DNA of 64,000 nucleotides from Lysobacterales bacterium (GTDB lineage Bacteria > Pseudomonadota > Gammaproteobacteria > Xanthomonadales > Xanthomonadaceae). The DNA is taken from assembly GCA_016718605.1 (NCBI GenBank), contig JADKCY010000002.1, positions 1,426,001 to 1,490,000 on the forward strand. The letters run 5' to 3'. The position numbers and the translations under genes were made by a program. Shown here in pieces: positions 42,096-52,025 of this stretch. Below the pieces are notes generated by a model. It did not search any database and was not told the origin of the DNA. It saw only the letters and a program-made list of their open reading frames with translations. Within the stretch, counting starts at the first letter, position 1. Each line of letters starts with the position of its first letter.

Positions 42096-42893
42096 ATGCA
42101 CATCCGTCTATTGCTTGCCAGCTTGATACTGATTGGAACCGTTCACGCGCAAGGCGTGCCTCCGGACGGCTTGAGCGATCCCCTGTTTCCGCCCAGCCAA
42201 ACGTCACTAGCGGCAGAGGACGAAATCTACCTCGCCTACGAGGATTTCTGCGGCCGCCCCATTCTCGATACCGGCACGCCCTCGCGGCAGTTCATGGAGA
42301 ATGGCGTCCGCGTCGTTGAACTGGTACTTCTACCCCCTGCCGAGGCCTGTTTCGCACCACCACCACCACCGGTCAAGCGCCTGTATTCCCTCGGCACGCT
42401 GCCGAAAGGAAATCACCTGGTGGAGCGCCGTCTGTTGGTCCGCGCTGCCAATGGAACCACCTCGCTGCTACACCAAAGCCAGCACAGCATCACGATCGGT
42501 AACACACCGCATCCGGCCATCTCCGGTGCGTGGTACGACGCCGCCAATCCGGGTACTGGGCTGTTTCTCAATTTGCTGCCAGCCAATGCAGCCGACATCA
42601 CGCAAGAGCCGGTGGTGATCCTCTACTGGGCAACGCTGGATGAGAATCAGCAACCAGTCTGGTTTACCGGTTCCGGACGGTTCAACGACGGCCTTCTGGA
42701 TATCCAATTGATCAAGGGCGGTGCGAATCCTGTTGCGCAATCCATGCGGTTGTTCTACCGCGGCTGCGGCAGCGCGCATTGGGTCGACCCGCGCTTCCCG
42801 ACCTTCTTCACCGAACTGACCCAACTGACCGATGTAAGTGGCGTCGCGTCCTGTGATCCCGAGCGCGCCGGCGCTGTGGTGGTAGAGCCCTGA
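42096..42893 (+). CDS. secreted protein of unknown function
   Basis: 265 residues with a signal peptide ending VHAQ. After a Cys-rich region (FCGRPILDTG, EACFAPPPPPV) the second half has ISGAWYDAANPGTGLFLNLL and VILYWATLDENQQPVWFTGS, a repeat-like pattern seen in many exported proteins of xanthomonads (GxWYD-x5-GxG and YWxTxDxxGxPVWFxG). The role is not known. It is divergent from the tricorn-like gene, with 189 bases between the two starts. Confidence 0.8.
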   Translation: MHIRLLLASLILIGTVHAQGVPPDGLSDPLFPPSQTSLAAEDEIYLAYEDFCGRPILDTGTPSRQFMENGVRVVELVLLPPAEACFAPPPPPVKRLYSLGTLPKGNHLVERRLLVRAANGTTSLLHQSQHSITIGNTPHPAISGAWYDAANPGTGLFLNLLPANAADITQEPVVILYWATLDENQQPVWFTGSGRFNDGLLDIQLIKGGANPVAQSMRLFYRGCGSAHWVDPRFPTFFTELTQLTDVSGVASCDPERAGAVVVEP

Positions 42894-43805
42894 AACGCTT
42901 GCGATCACGCGCCGAACGTTTTGCTCGCTCTGGCACTGAATCCCGCTGCTTGCGCCTCGCCTCTTCGCACGATGGCGTGGCTAGGCGGCGACGATCAGCA
43001 AGGCCTGTGGCAGTGACAGGCCGGCGAACGGCAGGCTGTCGTCTCGTTTAGTGACGACAGCCACATCGAGCCCGATAGGGGTCCACTGCGCCTCGTCGGT
43101 TTTCCGCGCATGGCAATCATTGGGCCATCACCAGCCACTCGCTGGGCGAAGAAGGTCGTGCGGACCGAAGCGGCGGCAGGTTCTTCGCCCCCGACGCCCG
43201 TCCATGACAACACGCTCAATTTGCGCATTAAAGGCGCAGACGCACTCGAACAACTCACGCTTCAAGTGCGCGACGCGCTGTTCCAGAGATTCAGCGTTCA
43301 CCGTGCGTTGACGCTTCCCGCAACCGCCGCCGGAGGGCCAACCCACGACCCGGGTCGACTTGCGCATGCGTGCCGATGACGCACCGCTGCGCTTGATCGA
43401 TGGCGCGGTCATCGAGTTCGATGCCGATTCGGGCTAGGAATTCGCGCCGCCGTTTGATGCCTCGCTTGGACGCACCCGGATGAGCGTAGCTGTCTGATCG
43501 CCTCTTCACGCATTGGTGCGCGCTCCGCGCCCCACGCTTACGGAGCGTCTGCTTCTTTCGATGATCAAACGCCGCAGAGCTCTATCGTCTACTGGTGCAG
43601 CGCGCGCAATTCACCTGTTCTTTGTTGACCCGGGCCGGCCCGCGGCGCGACAACCAAAGCAGCCCAGTGATAGGAAACTCACCTAGAGGACGCGAGAGCG
43701 TACCAGGCGTTTCATATGAATCCTGGGCTTTTTCTTTGGTTCGTTGCAGAGTGACCGCGTCGTCATCTCACTCCATGCGCGAGATGACTGCGACCTCTCT
43801 CACCA
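42894..43805. other. about 900 bp without a recognisable gene
   Basis: Open frames on both strands here are short and have no known motif (for example 43110-43379 and 43128-43412). One + frame near 43351-43438 reads RVDLRMRADDAPLRLIDGAV and then a stop, and may be the end of a lost gene. It might be remains of an element; I cannot say which. Confidence 0.4.
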
Positions 43806-46800
43806 TCACATCAACGGCGCAAACAACTCCGCCAGATCGTCTTCGCCGAATTTGACCTGTGTGCTGCTGCCACCATCCAGTACAGCGGCCGCCAATTCGG
43901 CTTTGCGGGCTTGCATGGCTTGGATCTTTTCTTCGACGGTGCCACTGCACAGCAGTTTGTAGACGAAGACGGGTTTGTCTTGGCCAATGCGGTGGCTGCG
44001 GTCGGTGGCCTGATTTTCCACCGCCGGATTCCACCACGGGTCGTAGTGGATGACGGTGTCGGCGGCAGTGAGGTTGAGGCCAACACCACCGGCTTTCAGG
44101 CTGATCAGGAAGATCGGCACTTCGCCAGTCTGGAAGCGCTCGACCAGCGGTGCACGCTCTTTGGTTTGACCCGTCAGCATCAACGGCACATGGCCGCGTT
44201 GGCGCAGTGCGGCATCGATCAGCCCGAGCATCTCGGCGAATTGCGAGAACACCAGCACGCGACGACCTTCTTCGACGAGGTTGTCGAGCAGGTCGAGCAA
44301 CAAGTCAAGCTTGGCCGAGCCATCAACCTGGCGCGCGTGTTCGAGCTTTACCAGACGCGGATCGCAGCAAACCTGGCGCAGCTTCAGCAGGGCGTCGAGG
44401 ACGACGATGCCGCTTTGCGCGAGACCGCGTTCGGCGATGGCCTCGCGTACACGCTCGTGTTGGGCCAGACGCAGGGTTTCGTACAACTCACGTTGCCGTC
44501 CCTCGAGCTCGACTTCGCGCAGGATGATGGTCTTCGGCGGCAGATCCAGCAGCACGTCCTGCTTGCGACGGCGCAGCATCAGGGGCGCGATGCGGCGATT
44601 GAGACGTTGTTGGCGTTCGCTGTCCTGATGCTTTTCAATCGGGTGGCGATACAAGCGGTTGAACTGGCGCTCGCCGCCCAACACGCCGGGTTCGACCGCG
44701 TCCATTTGTGCCCAGAGTTCGCCGAGGTGATTTTCCAGCGGTGTACCGGTCATCGCCAAACGGCGCGGAACGTTCAACTCACGCACTACACGCGCGGCTT
44801 GGGTGCGCGCATTTTTGATCGTCTGTGCTTCGTCGAGAATCAGCAGGCCAAATGGTTGCGCGATCAACAAGTCCCGATCACGCGGCAACAAGGGATAGCT
44901 GGTGATCACCAGATCGTGTTCGGCCATGCGTTCGAAATGTGCGTCGCGGCCACTGCCATGCAACACCAGAACGCGCAGATCCGGTGCAAAGCGGCGCGCT
45001 TCACTGCGCCAGTTCGGCACCAGACTGGTTGGCGCAACCACCAATGCCGGATTCGGCAGTCGTCCGGCCTGCTTTTCGGACAGCACGTGTGCCAGTACTT
45101 GCACGGTCTTACCCAGACCCATGTCATCCGCGAGGATGCCACCCAGCTTTGCCGCCGCAAGAAATCCCAACCAGTCCAGACCATCACGCTGATAGGGTCG
45201 CAGCTCGGCCTGAAAGCCGCTCGGCGGGTCAACACGCACGCGGCGTTCACGCAGTTGCGCAAGCTGGCGTTGCAAAGGCTCAGCGCCACGCCAGATCAAG
45301 CTGGCCTGGGCCAATTCATCGAGCACAGTGGTATGCGCGCGCTTGAATCGAAGTCCCTCTGCGCCCTGCGTGGCGTCCAACCATTCCAGCAAGGGCTCTA
45401 GCAACGCTCGCAAGCGCGCCAGCGGCAGACGGATGCGGCGGCTGTCATCCAGCACTGCCAGATAGCTCGCGTTGTCAGCCTCCCGCGGGCCGGGATGGCG
45501 CGGAAACTCGGGATCGGCAAGTGCCGCCCGCAACACCGGCATCAGGTCGATGCGCTCACCGTTGATTTCGATACCGAGACTGAGGTTGAACCAATCACCA
45601 CCGGCATCGGCATCGACTTCGGCCAGCCACTGCTCGGGTGCTTCCAATACCTGGGCGGGATAACGCGGATCGTATTCCAATTCGAATCCGGCGTTCTGCA
45701 AGCGCGGGATCAGTGACTGGAACTGTTCGGGATTGGCAATGCCCTGACGCCCACGCGGCAGCACGAAATCGTCCACGCCCAATGCGGCCTCATGCAGCAA
45801 GTAATAGTCGAGTGCCTCCTCGCAAGCCTGCAAACCCAATTCGCCGAGGCGTTCGATGGCGCTCAGCTCAGCGGCCCGGTTGCGTTGAACCTCGTACACG
45901 TCGCCGTCGACGAAGCGGCGCTCCATGGCCGGTCCCGTGCCGGCAAGTCGCAGACCGGCATAGTCGAACTGCACGCTCGCCACGGCGATGGTTCGGCCAC
46001 GCACGCGACTGTAGGGCGACATTTCCCTAAGGCGCAGCATTGGCTTCGGCATGCCATCAATCCGTTGCACAGCGCGACGCGGATTGGGCGCTGGCAAGGC
46101 CAGTCGGGTCAGCCGTTGCAATCGGGTATCCATTTGCTCGACATGCTCGGGCAACAGCATCGGCGCGCGTGCGACCCATTCGGGCACGCGCGCATCGGAT
46201 TCCAAGCGACCCCATTCACCCCGCGCCGCGTCGATGTACCAAAGCGTTCCCGCATCGGCGATCAAGGCCGCGGGTGCGTTGTCGACCTCACAGGTGAGCT
46301 GCTGACTGCCATCGGCGTGATCGCGCCATTGCAGGCGCAGCTTGCGAGCACTGCCCAAGCGGAGCGCGCTTCCCGAGGCACGCTCGAAGGCCACTGGCCA
46401 GGTTTGCGCCAACGTCTCCAATGCGCGTGCTTGATGCGCGCTGACAATCGGCAGAAAGCCGCGATCGCTGGGTGCGGAAGCGGCATGCCGATGGGGTTCG
46501 GACGCGCCCAAACCCAGCGCAGCGAGACGCTCGATTTGTTCATCGCTCCAGCCACCCGGCGGGGCAGGACGTGGCCCGCCCGGATGCTGCAAATCAATCG
46601 CCAGCGGATGGGCAAAGCCGCCGCGTTTGCCGACCTTGGCCCAGGAGGGCTGCACGCGAAGCCGGCCCGGCGTGCCTTGCTCGTAGCGCAAAATCAACAA
46701 CGGATAGCGCGGCTCGGCAGCAAGCTCAGCGCCGCGCTCCTGCGGCTTGGGCTCGGTCTGGATACGATCCAGCCAACGGTCCCACGGCGCCATCACGGTT

Positions 46801-47105
46801 TCCGGTCGGGTGTCGGTTACTGACAGCAATAACGCCGCCGCATGCAGACAGCGTTCCTGACGACACTCACAGACCCAGCGAACCTGCGGCTTGCCCGGCA
46901 CGGTTTCAACGAAGCTGATGCCGGTTGCTCCCATATGCCGACCAATTGGCAAACGCGCTGCCAACAAGCCACCTTTGCCGTAATCGAAGTAGTTGAAACC
47001 CTCCAAGGCACCGACCAAGGGCGCACCGTCGCGCAAGGCCCCGGCATCGAACCATTGCGGCCAGTTCAGGTCGCGCAGACGCTGAATCCACTGTTCGCGC
47101 GTCAT
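43806..47105 (-). CDS. SNF2-family helicase with SWIM zinc finger
   Basis: 1099 residues. A SWIM motif C-x-C-x4-C-x-H lies at 79-88 (CECRQERCLH), then a long middle region. The SNF2 motor at about 640-1095 has LRPYQRDGLDWLGFL, the P-loop in DDMGLGKT, LILDEAQTIKN in place of DEAH, MTGTPLENHLGELW, and the last motifs GGVGLNLTAADTVIHYDPWW and DRSHRIGQ. It would move on DNA or displace bound proteins. The ATG overlaps the stop of thrC (ATGA), so it is co-translated with the threonine operon. Confidence 0.93.
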   Translation of the reverse strand: MTREQWIQRLRDLNWPQWFDAGALRDGAPLVGALEGFNYFDYGKGGLLAARLPIGRHMGATGISFVETVPGKPQVRWVCECRQERCLHAAALLLSVTDTRPETVMAPWDRWLDRIQTEPKPQERGAELAAEPRYPLLILRYEQGTPGRLRVQPSWAKVGKRGGFAHPLAIDLQHPGGPRPAPPGGWSDEQIERLAALGLGASEPHRHAASAPSDRGFLPIVSAHQARALETLAQTWPVAFERASGSALRLGSARKLRLQWRDHADGSQQLTCEVDNAPAALIADAGTLWYIDAARGEWGRLESDARVPEWVARAPMLLPEHVEQMDTRLQRLTRLALPAPNPRRAVQRIDGMPKPMLRLREMSPYSRVRGRTIAVASVQFDYAGLRLAGTGPAMERRFVDGDVYEVQRNRAAELSAIERLGELGLQACEEALDYYLLHEAALGVDDFVLPRGRQGIANPEQFQSLIPRLQNAGFELEYDPRYPAQVLEAPEQWLAEVDADAGGDWFNLSLGIEINGERIDLMPVLRAALADPEFPRHPGPREADNASYLAVLDDSRRIRLPLARLRALLEPLLEWLDATQGAEGLRFKRAHTTVLDELAQASLIWRGAEPLQRQLAQLRERRVRVDPPSGFQAELRPYQRDGLDWLGFLAAAKLGGILADDMGLGKTVQVLAHVLSEKQAGRLPNPALVVAPTSLVPNWRSEARRFAPDLRVLVLHGSGRDAHFERMAEHDLVITSYPLLPRDRDLLIAQPFGLLILDEAQTIKNARTQAARVVRELNVPRRLAMTGTPLENHLGELWAQMDAVEPGVLGGERQFNRLYRHPIEKHQDSERQQRLNRRIAPLMLRRRKQDVLLDLPPKTIILREVELEGRQRELYETLRLAQHERVREAIAERGLAQSGIVVLDALLKLRQVCCDPRLVKLEHARQVDGSAKLDLLLDLLDNLVEEGRRVLVFSQFAEMLGLIDAALRQRGHVPLMLTGQTKERAPLVERFQTGEVPIFLISLKAGGVGLNLTAADTVIHYDPWWNPAVENQATDRSHRIGQDKPVFVYKLLCSGTVEEKIQAMQARKAELAAAVLDGGSSTQVKFGEDDLAELFAPLM

Positions 47106-48406
47106 GCAGTGACCGACGCGGTCAGCACCTCGAGTAGCGCCGCATCGGTTGCGGACAACGGCGCGGCGCAGGCGGGTCGTGCCAGCAGTGCCGCCAGTGC
47201 TGGCGGCACTGCCACCGGATGTCCGATGCGCGGCTCCACCACGCTGTCGAACTTGGCGGGATGCGCCGTTGCAACGGCGATCCAATACCGCGTGTCGCCC
47301 GCCGCGCGTAGGTCCTCAATCACCGCGAGAGCCGCCGCGGTATGCGGACAGACGACGTGACCCCAGCGTGTTTCGGCCTGCTGCATCACGGCCGTCAGTC
47401 GTGCGTCGTCGACCGCCCGGGCGGTGATCGTCTGACGCAGATCATCGATCTCAGGTAGCCAGTGCGTGAGGCGCTCGAGATTGCTCGGCGCACCGACATC
47501 CATCGCATTGGCGAGCGTGGCGACGGAGGCCTGCGGCGCGTAGCGGCCACTGGCCAGATAGTCCGGCAATACGCGATTGGCATTGGTAGCCAACTGCACC
47601 TCACCGATGGGCAGCCCCAAACGGCGTGCCCAAAGACACGCCAGTGCGTTGCCCAGGTTGCCGGTCGGGATGACGTAGTTGGCCGGTTCGCCAGTGCGAG
47701 CGTGGTGGGTCAGCGCACTCTGCGCGTAGTAGCTCATCTGCGGCAGCAAGCGACCGAGACTGATGCTGTTGGCCGACGACAAGGGCACCGCAGCGCGCAG
47801 CTCGGGATTGGCGAAGGCCGCTTTGACCATGCGCTGACAGTCGTCAAAACTGCCATCGACGCGGAAGGTGCGGATATTGTCGCCAAAGCACGCCAACTGA
47901 TGCGCCTGACGCGGCGAGACCCGGCCATCGGGATACAACACCACGACGCGAAACCCGGGGCGCTGATGGAAGGCCGCTGCGACAGCGCCACCGGTATCCC
48001 CCGAGGTCGCGACTAGAATGGTCAGCGGCTGACCATCTTCGCGTTGCGGGAGACGGGCAAAACTGGCGGCCAGAAAACGCGCACCGACATCTTTGAATGC
48101 GGCGGTCGGTCCGTGGAACAACTCGAGAATTTGGGTTGCCGGATCGCGGGTCTCGACGACGGGCGTGACGAAGTTCAGCGCATCGTCGCAAATCGAGGTC
48201 AGGGCATCTTGCAGCGCATCGCCGGCGAAAAACGGCGCGATGATCGCGGCTGCCGTCTGGGCGAGCGTCTGGTTCGCGGCCGGCAGCACAACGAGTTGGG
48301 GAAACTGTTCAGGGACAAACAACCCCCCATCAGCGGCCAAGCCGAGACTCAGTGCATCCGACAAGGACAGTGGCGCGCCGCCACCTCGGGTACTGACAAA
48401 ACGCAT
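47102..48406 (-). CDS. thrC: threonine synthase
   Basis: 434 residues. Converts O-phosphohomoserine to threonine with PLP. MRFVSTRGGGAPLSLSDALS is the start; the PLP lysine is in ELFHGPTAAFKDVGARF (Lys 105), with TSGDTGGAVAAAF and IPTGNLGNALACLWARRLG as further family marks. The ATG at 48406 follows thrB by 31 bases. Its stop overlaps the start of the SNF2 helicase. Confidence 0.96.
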   Translation of the reverse strand: MRFVSTRGGGAPLSLSDALSLGLAADGGLFVPEQFPQLVVLPAANQTLAQTAAAIIAPFFAGDALQDALTSICDDALNFVTPVVETRDPATQILELFHGPTAAFKDVGARFLAASFARLPQREDGQPLTILVATSGDTGGAVAAAFHQRPGFRVVVLYPDGRVSPRQAHQLACFGDNIRTFRVDGSFDDCQRMVKAAFANPELRAAVPLSSANSISLGRLLPQMSYYAQSALTHHARTGEPANYVIPTGNLGNALACLWARRLGLPIGEVQLATNANRVLPDYLASGRYAPQASVATLANAMDVGAPSNLERLTHWLPEIDDLRQTITARAVDDARLTAVMQQAETRWGHVVCPHTAAALAVIEDLRAAGDTRYWIAVATAHPAKFDSVVEPRIGHPVAVPPALAALLARPACAAPLSATDAALLEVLTASVTA

Positions 48407-48437
48407 CGGGTTGCTCCGTTTCTGGCTGCAGAAGACG

Positions 48438-49367
48438 TCAATCCAGCAGACGCGCACCCGGCGCATCCAGACTGGACACGAAACTATCGCTGTCCAGACC
48501 GTTTTCGGCAAATGCCGCTTGCATGGCCTGCGCAACAACCTGAGCGTGCGCGGTACTCAAACACCAGGCAAATACGCTGGGCCCCGCGCCGGAAATACTC
48601 GCGCCCAAGGCGCCAGACGTCAGTGCTGCCGCCTTGACCTCCTGGAATCCAGGCACCAGTGCCGCACGCCGCGGCTCCACTAGGTCATCGCGCAGACAGC
48701 GCCGCAGCAGGTCGATATCACCGCGTTGGCAGGCCACCAGAAAACGCGCCAAGTGGCCACTTTGCGCAACGAACTCGGACAGTGAATACGGTGTTGCCAA
48801 CGCGGCGCGCGCGCGACGGGTCTCCAACACACAGTGGGGATGCACCAGGACCGAGCACAGTCCCGGGGGGGTATTGAGGCGGATCGGCGGGTCTTCGCCC
48901 ACCGCCAACACCAAACCGCCCAGCAACATCGGCGCGACGTTATCGCCATGCTTGCCGCCGCTGGCAACGGCTTCGCCTTCCAGTGCGAACGGGTACAAAC
49001 CTTCCGCGCGCAGCGGCTTGTCCAACAGCGCGTTGGCGGCGACCAGCGCGGCCACCGCAGACGCGGCCGAGCCGCCCATGCCGGAACCGAACGCAATGCC
49101 TTTGTCGATCTCGACGTCGAAACCGTAATCAAGCCCCAACACATCGATCATTGCCAGCAGCGCTTTGCCTGCCGTGTTGTTTTCCGCATCCAGCGGCAGC
49201 GCATGATCGCTGCCACGGATTGCCAGGATGCGCACTCCGGGTGTTTCGGAACGGGTCACGCTGACACTGTCGCCTGCGCCCTCGATGGCCAAGCCAAGAA
49301 TGTCGAATCCAACCGCCACATTGCCGATGCTGGCCGGTGCGAACGCGCGTGCGCGCTCGCGACTCAC
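48438..49367 (-). CDS. thrB: homoserine kinase (GHMP)
   Basis: 309 residues. Phosphorylates homoserine, the step between thrA and thrC. The GHMP motif is IAFGSGMGGSAASAVAALVA at 91-110, and the N-terminal APASIGNVAVGFDILGLAIE and C-terminal GASISGAGPSVFAWCL are typical. The start is GTG at 49367, overlapping the stop of thrA (GTGA). Confidence 0.96.
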   Translation of the reverse strand: MSRERARAFAPASIGNVAVGFDILGLAIEGAGDSVSVTRSETPGVRILAIRGSDHALPLDAENNTAGKALLAMIDVLGLDYGFDVEIDKGIAFGSGMGGSAASAVAALVAANALLDKPLRAEGLYPFALEGEAVASGGKHGDNVAPMLLGGLVLAVGEDPPIRLNTPPGLCSVLVHPHCVLETRRARAALATPYSLSEFVAQSGHLARFLVACQRGDIDLLRRCLRDDLVEPRRAALVPGFQEVKAAALTSGALGASISGAGPSVFAWCLSTAHAQVVAQAMQAAFAENGLDSDSFVSSLDAPGARLLD

Positions 49368-51823
49368 AACCGCGCCCCCAAACCCTGTGCCACGCGCAAA
49401 AGATCGGCGAATACGCCCGCAGCGGTGACCTCGCGCCCGGCACCCGGTCCCTGCACGATCAGCGGATTGTTGTGATAGCGCGCGGTCGTGAACTGGATGA
49501 TGTTGTCGGTCGGCTTGAGGTGCGCGAAGGCATGGGTGTTGGGCAGTTCGATCAGACCCACAGTGGCGCGTTCGGCATCCACGCGAGCCACAAAACGCAA
49601 CACGTTGCCGCGCGATGTGGCCGCCGCGAGGCGCTCAGCCATTGGCGCGTCGAACTCGCCGCAGCGCGCAAGGAAACTGGCTTGGTCCACGCCCTGCAGC
49701 GAAGGCGGCACAAGGCCTTGCAGATCGACGTCGCCAAGCTCGATCTCTCGACCCATTTCGCGCGCCAGAATCACCAGCTTGCGGGCGACATCCATGCCGG
49801 ACAGATCATCGCGCGGGTCCGGTTCGGTGAAGCCGCGCGCGCGCGCATCCAGCACCAGTTCGGAGAACGGCGTACTGCCGTCGAAGGCATTGAACAGGTA
49901 GGACAGGGTGCCGGAGAAAATTCCCTCGATGGCACGCACTTCGTCGCCGGTATCGAGCAGGTCGCGCAGCGAGGAAATCACTGGCAGACCGGCACCGACC
50001 GTGGCCTCGTAACGCCAATGTCCGTGACGTGCGGCCTCGCGGGTCTTGCGGTATTGCGCCAGCGGTGCCGAACCCGCCTGTTTGTTCGGGGTGACGATGT
50101 GGATGCCCTGCGCCAGCCAGTCCGCGTAGTGTGACGCCACGGTCGCACTGGCACTGCAATCGACGATCACCGCATGCGGCAGATGTGGTGCACGGATGTG
50201 TTTGGCGAACGCGGTCAGATCCAGCGCATCCTCTGCCGCCTGGTAACTTTGTCGCCAGTTCGGCAAGTCGATGCCACGATCATCCAGCACCTGTTTTTGC
50301 GAGCCCGCGATGCCGCGCAGGCGCAGATCAAGGTTGGACTTGCCGAACAGTCGTGGTGCGACCTGAGCCAATTGATCAATGAACTCCGCGCCAACATTGC
50401 CCGGCCCAATCACGCCGATGCTCAGCGTCTGCGGTGACAGGTAGAAACCGGCATGCACAGCACGTAGCGCACGCGTGGCGTCCTTGCCGTCGATGGCGAC
50501 CGAGATGTTGCGCTCGGTGCCGCCCTGGGCGATGGCCCGCACGTTGACTTCGGCGCGCGCCAGCTCGGCGAACATGCGCGAGGCCACACCAGTATGCCCG
50601 GCCATGCCGTCGCCGACCGCCGCCAGCACCGAGATGCCTTTGCCGATGTGCACTGCCTGCAACAGACCTGCATCAATTTCGCGGGCAAAGGTGGCGTGCA
50701 GCACATGACCGGCGCGTTCGGCGTCGATCGCCTTCACCACACAACAGATCGAATGCTCGGAACTGGCCTGCGCAATCATCACTACCGACACACTCGCCTC
50801 GCGCAGTGCGCCAAACACGCGCTCGGCGGTACCGGGCACACCAATCATCCCGGTGCCTTGCACCTCGACCAGCGCGAGGTCATTGGCGATGGTCAGCCCT
50901 TTGACGGGGCCACCCGCGGTATCGCGCTCCTTGCTGATCCGCGTACCCAGGCAATCCGGGTTGAAGGTGTTGCGCACGTAGACCGGGATACCCACTTCCA
51001 ATACCGGCCCCATGGTGCGCGGATGCACCACCTTGGCGCCGAAATAGGCCAGCTCGAAGGCTTCGTCATAGGACATGCTGGGCAGCAACACGGCCTCGGG
51101 CACCAACCGTGGGTCGGCCGACAGCACGCCATCGACATCGGTCCAGATGTGCAGTTCCCGTGCATCAAACAGGCGCGCAAAGATGGCCCCGGAATAGTCA
51201 CTGCCATTGCGTCCCAGCGTGGTGATTCGACCACTGCCATCGCGGGCCACGAACCCGGTCACCACCACATGCTTGGCGGGATGCTGGGCTCGCCAAGTAG
51301 CCAGGCGCGCCTGCGAGCCTTCCCAATCGACCACCGCACCGAGCGAGGTGTGGTTGACCACCAGAATTTCGCGGGCATCCAGCCAATCGGCATGCATGCC
51401 TTGTTTGCGCATGCGCGCTGCCAGCAATTGCGCAGACCACACTTCACCCAAGCCCTGCACGTAGTCGAGCAGATCGTTGGCCGGATGGCCAAGCAAACTG
51501 ATCGCCCGCAGCAAGGCGTGCAGGTCATCCCAATCGCGTTCCAGATTGACCAATGCGTCCGCCGCGGCGATTTCCAGCAGCACGTCGGCCGTTGCGCGGT
51601 GGCGCTCCGCCAGAGCATCCAGCGCAGCTTCCGCATCGGCGGCTGATCGACTGGCGATGTTCACCAGACCAATCAAAGCATCGGTGACCCCAGACATCGC
51701 TGAGACCACGGTAATCTGCAGTCCATCGTCACGAGCGGCCAACAGGTCGGCCACACCACGGATGCGGCTCGCGTCCGCCATGCTGGTACCACCAAATTTG
51801 TGCGCAATGACAGGACTGGACAC
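49364..51823 (-). CDS. thrA: bifunctional aspartokinase / homoserine dehydrogenase
   Basis: 819 residues. Carries out the first and third steps from aspartate to threonine. Aspartokinase part: HKFGGTSMADASRIRG, then RNGSDYSGAIFARLF. Two ACT-like regulatory segments lie around 320-460 (VEVQGTGMIGVPGTAERVFG, ISVLAAVGDGMAGHTGVASR). The dehydrogenase part starts near 475 (SIGVIGPGNVGAEFIDQLAQ) and has the catalytic Lys region TPNKQAG and FSGTLSYLFN. The start is GTG (MSSPVIAHKFGG). The operon thrA-thrB-thrC plus the SNF2 helicase runs on the minus strand; no attenuator leader was identified upstream. Confidence 0.96.
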   Translation of the reverse strand: MSSPVIAHKFGGTSMADASRIRGVADLLAARDDGLQITVVSAMSGVTDALIGLVNIASRSAADAEAALDALAERHRATADVLLEIAAADALVNLERDWDDLHALLRAISLLGHPANDLLDYVQGLGEVWSAQLLAARMRKQGMHADWLDAREILVVNHTSLGAVVDWEGSQARLATWRAQHPAKHVVVTGFVARDGSGRITTLGRNGSDYSGAIFARLFDARELHIWTDVDGVLSADPRLVPEAVLLPSMSYDEAFELAYFGAKVVHPRTMGPVLEVGIPVYVRNTFNPDCLGTRISKERDTAGGPVKGLTIANDLALVEVQGTGMIGVPGTAERVFGALREASVSVVMIAQASSEHSICCVVKAIDAERAGHVLHATFAREIDAGLLQAVHIGKGISVLAAVGDGMAGHTGVASRMFAELARAEVNVRAIAQGGTERNISVAIDGKDATRALRAVHAGFYLSPQTLSIGVIGPGNVGAEFIDQLAQVAPRLFGKSNLDLRLRGIAGSQKQVLDDRGIDLPNWRQSYQAAEDALDLTAFAKHIRAPHLPHAVIVDCSASATVASHYADWLAQGIHIVTPNKQAGSAPLAQYRKTREAARHGHWRYEATVGAGLPVISSLRDLLDTGDEVRAIEGIFSGTLSYLFNAFDGSTPFSELVLDARARGFTEPDPRDDLSGMDVARKLVILAREMGREIELGDVDLQGLVPPSLQGVDQASFLARCGEFDAPMAERLAAATSRGNVLRFVARVDAERATVGLIELPNTHAFAHLKPTDNIIQFTTARYHNNPLIVQGPGAGREVTAAGVFADLLRVAQGLGARL

Positions 51824-52025
51824 GGATCACCCGGGGGACGTGGAGACAATGGGATTCCGAGTCTAGCAGCGCCTTTTCGCCGATGACGCACTGCGAAAGA
51901 ACATTTGGTTGCATATCGACCAAGGACGGAGCGATGCGCTGGCAAGGCCGCATTCGTATGTGGCGGGACGCCGCCTGACAAGCCGCTACAATCGCCCGAC
52001 GACAACGCCAGCAGAGGGATCCATC

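Noticed and set aside
43911..45401. 496-codon plus-strand open frame
   Set aside because: It is antisense to the SNF2 helicase motor and has the biased composition of a shadow frame.
50594..51646. 350-codon plus-strand open frame
   Set aside because: It is antisense to thrA; no motif supports it.
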